Positions 6,243 to 11,969 of a stretch of DNA of 11,969 nt are shown piece by piece. The notes beneath the pieces are model-generated. The model ran no database searches, had not been told where the DNA came from, and saw nothing but the letters and a program-made list of their open reading frames with translations. The stretch comes from Methanosarcinaceae archaeon. Its GTDB lineage: Archaea; Halobacteriota; Methanosarcinia; Methanosarcinales; Methanosarcinaceae. Position numbers and translations under genes: made by a program. The stretch is from the NCBI GenBank assembly GCA_020793555.1, contig DQIO01000295.1, positions 1 through 11,969 of the forward strand, in the 5' to 3' direction. Each line of letters begins with the position of its first letter. Position 1 is the stretch's first letter.

Positions 6243-7250
6243 ATGGCTTTGTTAAAAGATGAGGATAAGAAACAGATCAAAGAAATTTTTGAACAACTTC
6301 AAAATGACGTTACACTTTCTTTTTTTACACAGAAATTTGAATGTGATTTCTGCCAACATACCCACGAACTGGTTGAAGAGCTGGCACTTCTTTCTGACAA
6401 GATCAATGTAGCAATCTATGATTTTGTGAAAGATACAGATAAGGTTTCAGAGTTCAATATCGAGCAAATTCCTGCAATTGCAGTATCCGGCATAACTGAT
6501 TACAAGATACGATTCTACGGTGTCCCCGGAGGATATGAGTTTTCCAGTCTCATTAATGCCATTATCAATGCATCCATGAATATGACAGCACTGGAAGATT
6601 CGACAAAGGAACAGTTGACCTGCATTGATAAACCTGTGAAGATCCAGGTCTTTGTCACGCCGACCTGCCCGCACTGTTCTGATGCAGTGCAGATCGCACA
6701 CCAGATGGCGATCGAAAATCAAAATATTGAGGGCATAATGATCGAGGCCACAGAGTTCCCTGAACTTGCGAACAAGTATAATGTGTATGCTGTTCCAAAG
6801 ATTGTTATCAATGATGTGGTAGAGTTTGAGGGCAGCATCCCGGAATCACAGTTCTTGCAGAATGTGTTGAGCGCTGTTGGGATTGAACCACCAAAACCGG
6901 AGAGTGCGGTTGTTGACCTTAAAGATATGCCCGATACCCCAATACACATTACGGATTCCGATTTTGATGCGATCGTAAATGGCTATCCATTGGTCCTGGT
7001 AGATTTCTGGGCAGAGTGGTGCGGACCGTGCCATATGGTCGCGCCGATAGTCGAATCGCTTTCCAAAGAGCATTCCGGAAAACTGGTATGTGCAAAGGTC
7101 GATGTGGACAGGAACCCCGAAACTTCGACCAAGTTCGATACTTCAAGTATTCCTACTTTGATATTGTTCAAGAATGGAGTTGAAGTCGAACGAATGATTG
7201 GCGCAGCTCCGAAAATGCAATTCGATGAGATATTAAAAGTGTATTTGTAA
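6243..7250 (+). CDS. Triple thioredoxin-fold protein: PDO-like disulfide oxidoreductase fused to thioredoxin
   Basis: The protein has 335 residues and three thioredoxin folds in a row, each with an active-site CxxC and the expected cis-proline. Fold 1 (about 1-115) has C34-DF-C37 and IPAIAV with P77. Fold 2 (about 130-212) has C142-PH-C145 and VPKIV with P185. Fold 3 (about 234-335) has the classic WCGPC with C260 and C263 and IPTLILF with P304. The first two folds resemble archaeal protein disulfide oxidoreductase (PDO/glutaredoxin-like, usually about 220-230 residues). The third is a full thioredoxin joined by a Pro/Glu-rich linker (about 213-236). There is no signal peptide, so it should be cytoplasmic. 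It probably carries out thiol-disulfide exchange, possibly passing electrons between its own domains. Its electron donor is not encoded here. The start is supported by the Shine-Dalgarno match. Confidence 0.93.
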   Translation: MALLKDEDKKQIKEIFEQLQNDVTLSFFTQKFECDFCQHTHELVEELALLSDKINVAIYDFVKDTDKVSEFNIEQIPAIAVSGITDYKIRFYGVPGGYEFSSLINAIINASMNMTALEDSTKEQLTCIDKPVKIQVFVTPTCPHCSDAVQIAHQMAIENQNIEGIMIEATEFPELANKYNVYAVPKIVINDVVEFEGSIPESQFLQNVLSAVGIEPPKPESAVVDLKDMPDTPIHITDSDFDAIVNGYPLVLVDFWAEWCGPCHMVAPIVESLSKEHSGKLVCAKVDVDRNPETSTKFDTSSIPTLILFKNGVEVERMIGAAPKMQFDEILKVYL

Positions 7251-7257
7251 ATGTTAA

Positions 7258-7280
7258 AGTTCCGATTGGAACCTGTCTTT
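7258..7280 (+). terminator. Possible terminator hairpin after the thioredoxin-fusion gene
   Basis: GTTCC-GATT-GGAAC at 7259-7272 is a 5-bp hairpin followed by a T-rich stretch (CTTTT). It starts 8 bp after the stop codon. The stem is short, and archaeal termination often needs only the T run. Confidence 0.3.
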
Positions 7281-7284
7281 TGAT

Positions 7285-7462
7285 TTGGATTATCCCAATA
7301 TTGAGTGGGTAGATATTAGACAGGATTAACCTGATTTACAGGGCGGGGCAAGCCACTTGTATCCGTTTTATCCTGTTCATTAATTCAAGCAATGCGATTG
7401 CATATTTGGCGATATATCCTGAATATTGACGTTACTCATGCGATGTTAGAAAGAAACTTTTA
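7285..7462 (+). repeat. Dispersed element, copy A (178 bp)
   Basis: This is the first of three related copies. It opens with TTGGATTATCCCAATATTGA, has a core hairpin built on inverted GGATTTACAGG/ATCCTGT words (about 7320-7375), and ends CTCATGCGATGTTAGAAAG before a T-rich tail. Copy B follows directly in the same orientation. No reading frame is seen. Confidence 0.85.
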
Positions 7463-7643
7463 TTGGATCTTCCCAACATTGAGTGGGTAAATATTCGACG
7501 GGATGAACAGGATTTACAGGATGGGGCGGACCACTCATATCCTGTCAATCCTGTCCATTAATTCAGAAAATATGATTTCCATGTTTGAAAACATATCCAG
7601 AATAGTGATGTTGCTCATGCGATGTTAAAGAGAACCCTTTTAT
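7463..7643 (+). repeat. Dispersed element, copy B, in tandem with copy A
   Basis: It starts exactly 178 bp after copy A and keeps the same order of blocks: TTGGAT..CCCAA, GAGTGGGTAAATATT, the GGATTTACAGGAT hairpin, CATTAATTCA, CATATCC.GAATAGTGATGTT, GCTCATGCGATGTTAAAGAG, T-rich end. The copies have diverged at many positions, so the duplication is not recent. Between it and rimI, 7644-7929 holds only the hairpins listed separately. Confidence 0.85.
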
Positions 7644-7781
7644 TTTGGTATTTGTACAGTTGTGGTAAGATAGCTGAGTTAATGAGATCGCTCTATCTGA
7701 AACTTTCACGTACCGTTCTTAGAGGTTGTTGAAAAATAAACTATCTAAATTATGACTAATAGAATACTATGTATCACAATA

Positions 7782-7798
7782 TGTGGACTTGTTCCACA
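7782..7798 (+). other. Small hairpin TGTGGA-CTTGT-TCCACA
   Basis: A 6-bp perfect stem with a 5-nt loop sits in an A/T-rich region about 130 bp before rimI. It lies some 40 bp after AGAGGTTGTTGAAAAATAAA (7721-7740), which resembles the outer end of some insertion sequences. No role can be assigned. Confidence 0.3.
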
Positions 7799-7829
7799 AA
7801 ATAAAATTCATGATGTTATTTTTCGGCAG

Positions 7830-7875
7830 AGCCTTTGAAGAGGGAGAGTGAGTAATCGCTCTTTCATATTCGGCT
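7830..7875 (+). other. Structured RNA candidate with a GNRA-type tetraloop upstream of rimI
   Basis: AGAGTGA (7845-7851) and TCGCTCT (7856-7862) form a 7-bp stem with one G-T wobble, capped by GTAA. The stem extends outward to 10 bp with further G-T pairs (7842-7865). GAA (7837-7839) can pair with TTC (7869-7871), and AGCC (7830-7833) with GGCT (7872-7875). It could belong to the rimI leader or be independent. Confidence 0.3.
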
Positions 7876-7921
7876 TGAATCGGCGTTAAAAATCGCTAAA
7901 AATACTATAATTGAATGAAAT

Positions 7922-7926
7922 GAGGG
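7922..7926 (+). promoter_or_regulatory. Ribosome binding site of rimI
   Basis: GAGGG ends three bases before the ATG at 7930 and supports this start. A/T-rich TATA-like sequence at 7886-7911 lies just upstream, but the best box cannot be decided. Confidence 0.5.
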
Positions 7927-7929
7927 TTT

Positions 7930-8349
7930 ATGATAAGAAATGTTGCTGAATCTGACCTATCCGCAATAGTAGATATAGAAAATTTATCATTTAGTGTCCC
8001 ATGGCCCAGGTTTTTGTTCAAGTCATACTTGGGATGTCACGGGTTTGCATTGTATGAGCAAAATGGCATCGTAAAAGGATATGTTATCGCAGACATCATC
8101 GATTCCAGAATACATATAGGTAGTATTGCGGTGCATCCTAAATATCTACGGTCCGGGATAGGAACTAAACTTCTTGACTGGTGCATCGATTTTGGTAAAA
8201 TATATGGTGCAGCCATCATAACTCTTGAGGTGCGGGAAAAGAACCGTAATGTGCAGATGTTCTACCTCAATAACGGATTCAAAGTCATGGGGATCGTAAC
8301 TGGTTATTACATCGACGACAATGCGGTCGCTATGTACAGAGATATTTGA
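7930..8349 (+). CDS. rimI: RimI-like GNAT N-terminal protein acetyltransferase
   Basis: This 139-residue GNAT-fold enzyme transfers acetyl groups from acetyl-CoA to protein N-termini (RimI in bacteria, Ard1/NAT-like enzymes in archaea). The acetyl-CoA pyrophosphate-binding motif A is clear: IAVHPKYLRSGIGTKLLDW, with R74-S-G-I-G-T at 74-79. LEVREKN (99-105) and FYLNNGFKVMGIVTGYY (111-127) are typical of RimI-type sequences. The N-terminal MIRNVAESDLSAIVDIENLSF also fits the family. The length is a little short but complete. Substrate specificity cannot be read from sequence. The gene follows the repeat-rich 7251-7929 interval. Its stop lies only a few bases from the inverted third copy of the dispersed element. 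Confidence 0.92.
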   Translation: MIRNVAESDLSAIVDIENLSFSVPWPRFLFKSYLGCHGFALYEQNGIVKGYVIADIIDSRIHIGSIAVHPKYLRSGIGTKLLDWCIDFGKIYGAAIITLEVREKNRNVQMFYLNNGFKVMGIVTGYYIDDNAVAMYRDI

Positions 8350-8351
8350 TC

Positions 8352-8551
8352 AAAAAAAGTTCTCTTTTTCTCTTTAACATTATGTGGGTAAAATCACTAT
8401 TTTAGGATACATTATTAAATATAATATAGCATCGCATTGCCTGAATTTACGGACGGGATGAGCAATATTGACAGGATACAAGTGTGTTGTCCCACCCTGT
8501 AAATCCTGTTCACCCCGTCTAATATTTACCAATTCAGTGTTGCTGAAATCC
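8352..8551 (-). repeat. Dispersed element, copy C, inverted, between two convergent genes
   Basis: The reverse complement matches copies A and B in the same block order: AATTGGTAAATATTAGAC, GGTGAACAGGATTTACAGGG, CACTTGTATCCTGTCAAT, AATTCAGGCAATGCGATG, GTATCC..AAATAGTGAT, AATGTTAAAGAGAA, T-rich end. It fills nearly all of the 215 bp between the rimI stop (8349) and the stop of the minus-strand gene (8565). With a T run on the plus strand's complement and A runs at both ends, it may serve both genes as a transcript end. Confidence 0.82.
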
Positions 8552-8564
8552 TTCAAAATGCCAC

Positions 8565-9230
8565 TCATTTCCCGAACCTGCGCTGTCGTTTTTGAAAATC
8601 ACGGATAATTCTCAAAAGATCGATTTTCCTGACATCGCACCAGTTAACATCTGTGAAATATAGTTCAGAATACACGGACTGCCATATCAAAAAATCAGAC
8701 AGGTGTTTACCGCCTGCACGGACAACAATATCCGTTTCATGCCTGATCATCAAATGCGACTCGATTGTACTTTCGTCAACATCATCCGGCTTTGTCTTGC
8801 CGGATTTAACATCTGCCAACACAGATTTCACTGCCTTTGTAATCTCGTCCCTGCCACTAAAACCCACAAAAATATGAACCAAGGACGATGAACCTTCACG
8901 TTTATCATTCAAATTCCCGTATTCATCGTATATATAAAATCCAACCTCTTCAGGGATTTTTGAAAATATAATTTGCAATCGATCAATTATATTTGCGACC
9001 ATTTCAGTTTTGAGTTCTTTTTCAGCATCAAGTATGTCAATATGAATACTGATAATATCTATTCCCAGTTTTTTGCACCAAATTATAAATGAACTTAATT
9101 TTGATTCACCATCACGATTTAAAACATCGTTTTCTGCAAGTACCAGTGTCACATGTTTTGGAATACCTGCGGCTGTTTTTTTTATCTTGTTCAGTAAATA
9201 TTTCTCATAGAGTGAGGTGATCACATACAT
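8565..9230 (-). CDS. Cis-prenyltransferase (UppS) homologue, probably the non-catalytic subunit
   Basis: The 221 residues have the UppS/cis-prenyltransferase fold, best seen in the second half: FSGRDEI (124-130), DIVVRAGG (167-174), SDFLIWQSVYSELYFTDV (178-195, with E189) and the C-terminal QRRFG (216-220). The catalytic motif HVAIIMDGNRRW of active enzymes is replaced by HVTLVLAEN (26-34), so the Asp that binds the allylic pyrophosphate is gone. The basic residue after RxGG that helps bind isopentenyl diphosphate is also lost (KHLS in place of EHRLS). The C-terminal RxG (R218-F-G220), which partner subunits keep, is present. This matches the NgBR/Nus1-like half of two-subunit cis-prenyltransferases; a two-subunit enzyme making glycosyl-carrier lipid has been reported in Methanosarcina mazei. 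The catalytic partner is not in this window. It starts 24 bp after the GTPase gene, so the two are probably co-transcribed. Confidence 0.85.
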   Translation of the reverse strand: MYVITSLYEKYLLNKIKKTAAGIPKHVTLVLAENDVLNRDGESKLSSFIIWCKKLGIDIISIHIDILDAEKELKTEMVANIIDRLQIIFSKIPEEVGFYIYDEYGNLNDKREGSSSLVHIFVGFSGRDEITKAVKSVLADVKSGKTKPDDVDESTIESHLMIRHETDIVVRAGGKHLSDFLIWQSVYSELYFTDVNWCDVRKIDLLRIIRDFQKRQRRFGK

Positions 9231-9254
9231 ACTGACCTTGAATCTGCAAAATGT

Positions 9255-10436
9255 TTACTTGGCAGTTGAAACGATCTTGATGACATCACCATCGTTAAGC
9301 TCATGCTTTTCACCAAGGCGCATTTTTGTCCTGCCATCCACAGCATACAAAAATCGGTCGCCGATATCCGAATGCACCATATACGCAAGATCGTGAGCAT
9401 TTGAACCTTTTTTCATAAGGAATGCATCCGGCAACATATTGTCATTTTTATCGATCCATTTACCCTCATCTTCAACCGGATACACGACAATAAGGTCTAA
9501 AAGTTCGAACACTGATTTGTTGATGCATTCCTGTATCCCGCTTCCACCAGCTTCTTTTATGAGTGTGCGCACGTTTTCAAGCCCCGTCTTCTGCGCATCT
9601 GAAAGGTTATCAGAAACTATCGTAAAATCAGAATCACCCGGAATATATGAGATTGCACCACTTTTTGCTGCTGATCTAAGTACCAATTCTGCTGCCGCAC
9701 TTGTTGGCACAACTATCATATCAAGACCTTTTAAATTCTCAACGTTCTTTTTTGAAGCAACATCAGCCTTGTTTGCGGCAATAATCAGTGGTTTACTGAT
9801 TTCACGAATTGCATCACAGAGTGTGACAAGGTCATCGTCTTCCCATTTCACATGATCTGTCAACAGGTTGCAGTTCCTCTGTGCAATATGAACTTGTTCA
9901 CTGTCCACGCCTGCACCTGCAAGTTGGTCTGCTATCACATGCTCAAGTTGAAGCCCTTCTGCCTTTATTTTTCGGGATAATTTCATCCAGTTGCGTTTCA
10001 GTATCCCAACCATCCACATTGTGATCTCATGGTTCAAAAAATCCACATCATCCATTGGATCATGGTCTCCAATGTCAACGGGGTTGCCTTCGATATCCGT
10101 GCCGCCTGATGCATCTATGACATGGATAATCGCCTGTGCCTGTCTAAGTTCATCTAAAAATGTGTTTCCAAGCCCACGTCCTGTATGTGCATCCGGCACA
10201 AGTCCTGCAACATCAATAATCTCGATGGGTACAAAACGAATGCCTTTATCACAATTGCCGCATTTTTTATCCGTTTCTGTACATGGACAGTCAGTACGTA
10301 TGTACGCCACACCGCGATTGGCATTTATTGTTGTGAATGGATAATTTGCGATCTCCACATCTGACATTGTCGCAGCTTTAAAAAAAGTGGACTTTCCTGA
10401 ATTTGGTTTGCCTGCAAGGCCTATGGTCATTGACAT
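9255..10436 (-). CDS. Archaeal Obg/YchF-like GTPase with TGS domain
   Basis: This 393-residue GTPase of the Obg-HflX group probably binds ribosomes or translation factors. G1 is GKPNSGKST (9-17), the switch region is around TT (35-36), G3 is DVAG (75-78), and G4 is NKAD (222-225) with TSA at 245-247. G4 is the guanine-specific NKxD form, unlike the NxxE of ATP-preferring bacterial YchF/Ola1. Four cysteines, C50, C52, C59 and C62, lie between G2 and G3 and could hold zinc; a Cys-rich insert here is known in archaeal and yeast Ygr210-like relatives. The C-terminal TGS domain spans about 318-393 (ending VIKIVSTAK). Two near starts exist (M1 and M3). No Shine-Dalgarno is seen before 10436, so translation may be leaderless. 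It is followed closely by the cis-prenyltransferase-like gene. Confidence 0.93.
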   Translation of the reverse strand: MSMTIGLAGKPNSGKSTFFKAATMSDVEIANYPFTTINANRGVAYIRTDCPCTETDKKCGNCDKGIRFVPIEIIDVAGLVPDAHTGRGLGNTFLDELRQAQAIIHVIDASGGTDIEGNPVDIGDHDPMDDVDFLNHEITMWMVGILKRNWMKLSRKIKAEGLQLEHVIADQLAGAGVDSEQVHIAQRNCNLLTDHVKWEDDDLVTLCDAIREISKPLIIAANKADVASKKNVENLKGLDMIVVPTSAAAELVLRSAAKSGAISYIPGDSDFTIVSDNLSDAQKTGLENVRTLIKEAGGSGIQECINKSVFELLDLIVVYPVEDEGKWIDKNDNMLPDAFLMKKGSNAHDLAYMVHSDIGDRFLYAVDGRTKMRLGEKHELNDGDVIKIVSTAK

Positions 10437-10603
10437 AATTTAGTAAATACAGTTGTTCCATTTAATGTTTATTGATTTCATTTAATTAACGTACTATCGC
10501 ACTTTCCTCAGTAATCAAAGCCATATGTTTGAAATTTTGATGCGCATTCCATTCATCAGGTATCAAAACCACTAAAATTTGACAATAACCCAAATATCAT
10601 TGT

Positions 10604-11920
10604 TCAACTCATTTTTTTTGGATCGACTTTCATATACTCGCGAAGCAAGGTTGTTGCATAACTTCCCTTTGGCAGTGAAAATTCAAGGACAGCTTTTGTT
10701 TTACCTGAATTCAGTTCATCATCTGATGCTACGTACTCGGGCTGTGCATACAGCAACATCTCGCGCCTCAATCCTTTTGATGCCAACTCCGGCATGAGAG
10801 GGACTTTGAATCCTTCAATTGGAACACCGCATTTTTCAAATATGCGGTGCTCAATCTCACCCTGCTGATCGGATGCCCACTCTGTACTGTGGCCGATAAG
10901 GGGTGCTGTAACAAAAGCACGCCTTCGCTTGATCAGATTGTTCATCCCATTGAGTTTTTGTGATGTTACTTTTTCAGTTCTGGATGTATCGGGAAGTCCA
11001 TCCTTGTTTTTGAAACAGACAATATCTCCTTCAATAGCAGCATTCAGAGGCAAACCTTCTTTCACCCGCTCACACAGAATTTGATTAAAGAGATATGACT
11101 GGTATGCATGTACAAACAGCATGCGTATGCTTTTGGAAAGTATTCCAAACGCGCCCGCGAAATCATCAGGTTTTGTGATAAGGTGATGCATCATCGAACG
11201 TTCATACCGCAGGTTCAGTGGATACTGTTCAAGGCCCCATGCATAGTCTTTTGTGCTGAATACATGATCGCGCACACATCTGTTCTCTTCGGATTCGTCA
11301 GGGAACGATCTCGCAATGTATGCCAGTGCGGCTTCCTCGATATTTCCGCGAACTATTGCTTCTCCCACAAGGTGTGTGATGGGGCGAATCGCACCAAATC
11401 GCTGTATCCCGAAAAAATTAGGGACTCCTCCGGTTTCCAATATCTCATCTGTGGTTTTCTGAAGACGTGTTTTGAGTTCATTTTCGGACAGGTCAATGTC
11501 CCGAACCATGATCTTGAATCCGTTTCCTGTAAGGTCGCCCAACTTTACCGGTCTGTTCGACCTACCGATAACCTTTAGTTCAACATCCTTGAGGAAAATG
11601 TCATCCACAGCCTGTGGTGTCATGTTATGGATGCTAATCTTCTGGGTGGTGACTGCCCGCTTGTCCTTTGTGCCTGCAAAACCTATGCGCTTTTGGCTGA
11701 TCCTAAATTTGCGTGAGAGGTCACGGATCACATGATGCATGTCCCAGTTGCGTTTTGTGAGTTCAAGTATCAGTTGCTTACCACTGTCTCCTTCTTCGCG
11801 GTTTGTGATCTCGGTTACAATAAAATCATCAACCTCCTGCCTCAACATCCCCCCAATGCCTTCGGTGGTTGTGGTGTATATGTCGATACCTGTCTGTTTT
11901 TCAATTTCCGGAACTTCCAT
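10604..11920 (-). CDS. truD: tRNA pseudouridine(13) synthase TruD
   Basis: TruD isomerises uridine-13 of certain tRNAs to pseudouridine. The 438 residues carry the family signature RQEVDDFIVTEI (27-38) and GTKDKRAVTTQ (83-93) with catalytic Asp86. NFFGIQRFG (168-176) opens the part that holds the TRUD insertion domain (to about 380), and the C-terminal block is LEFSLPKGSYATTLLREYMK (412-431). The length is typical of archaeal TruD, which is longer than the bacterial enzyme. The ATG at 11918-11920 follows a good Shine-Dalgarno (AAGGAG at 11931-11936, minus strand). The gene is the first of three minus-strand genes. 167 bp separate it from the GTPase gene, enough for a separate promoter; that gap shows only A/T-rich sequence. 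Confidence 0.97.
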   Translation of the reverse strand: MEVPEIEKQTGIDIYTTTTEGIGGMLRQEVDDFIVTEITNREEGDSGKQLILELTKRNWDMHHVIRDLSRKFRISQKRIGFAGTKDKRAVTTQKISIHNMTPQAVDDIFLKDVELKVIGRSNRPVKLGDLTGNGFKIMVRDIDLSENELKTRLQKTTDEILETGGVPNFFGIQRFGAIRPITHLVGEAIVRGNIEEAALAYIARSFPDESEENRCVRDHVFSTKDYAWGLEQYPLNLRYERSMMHHLITKPDDFAGAFGILSKSIRMLFVHAYQSYLFNQILCERVKEGLPLNAAIEGDIVCFKNKDGLPDTSRTEKVTSQKLNGMNNLIKRRRAFVTAPLIGHSTEWASDQQGEIEHRIFEKCGVPIEGFKVPLMPELASKGLRREMLLYAQPEYVASDDELNSGKTKAVLEFSLPKGSYATTLLREYMKVDPKKMS

Positions 11921-11930
11921 GAATGATGAT

Positions 11931-11936
11931 CTCCTT
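11931..11936 (-). promoter_or_regulatory. Shine-Dalgarno of truD, with an A/T-rich box upstream
   Basis: AAGGAG on the minus strand lies 10 bases before the ATG and decides the start. The A/T-rich AATATTATATTT at 11947-11958 looks like a TATA box, but it would start transcription downstream of the Shine-Dalgarno. The real promoter may therefore be further upstream, beyond the window. Confidence 0.5.
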
Positions 11937-11969
11937 GTGTTATGGCAAATATAATATTGACAACAATTA

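Noticed and set aside
7721..7742. Insertion-sequence end (AGAGGTTGTTGAAAAATAAA)
   Set aside because: It resembles the outer ends of some IS elements, but no inverted partner and no transposase are found nearby.
7644..7929. tRNA or other known structured RNA before rimI
   Set aside because: No cloverleaf, T-loop (GTTCRA) context or CCA-type end was found; only the isolated hairpins listed were seen.

Overview
The window looks like a chromosome segment from a methanogenic or methane-oxidising archaeon of the Methanosarcinales. The SRP54 protein has the archaeal form and closely resembles Methanosarcina-type sequences. TruD, a RimI-like acetyltransferase, an archaeal Obg/YchF-like GTPase and a non-catalytic-looking cis-prenyltransferase homologue fit the same group. 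Promoters are archaeal (TATA boxes, partly without leaders). The genus is not determined, because this is judged from the sequence alone.

Layout. Positions 1-4250 are an accessory-looking stretch. It has a 26-bp tandem array, a PHP-domain phosphoesterase gene with a near-leaderless promoter, a 5'-truncated and stop-interrupted IS1634/IS4-type transposase, and a 740-bp gap holding ends of small mobile elements, including a 232-bp MITE-like unit. A convergent MscS-family channel gene follows, with a 13-bp tandem array upstream. Positions 4253-4853 hold no intact gene: one probable broken ORF, a repeat copy, a 22-bp dyad and a strong TATA box. Then come srp54 and a triple thioredoxin-fold protein (both +), a region of 178-bp repeats, and rimI (+). 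On the minus strand, read right to left, lie truD, the Obg/YchF-like GTPase gene and the cis-prenyltransferase-like gene; the last two are 24 bp apart and probably co-transcribed.

Function. The right two thirds is mostly housekeeping: protein targeting (SRP54), redox/disulfide chemistry, protein N-acetylation, tRNA modification, a ribosome-associated GTPase and probably glycosyl-carrier lipid synthesis. The left third is repeat-rich and has suffered insertion and decay. I see no CRISPR array, tRNA, rRNA, defence island or complete new multi-gene system.

The most unusual points are four. The two tandem arrays at 107-200 and 4071-4252 are built from the same 13-bp unit in opposite orientation, each upstream of one of two convergent genes. 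The cis-prenyltransferase homologue lacks its DGN motif. Two Trx-fold PDO-like domains are fused to a classical thioredoxin. A roughly 180-200-bp dispersed element occurs three times between 7285 and 8551.
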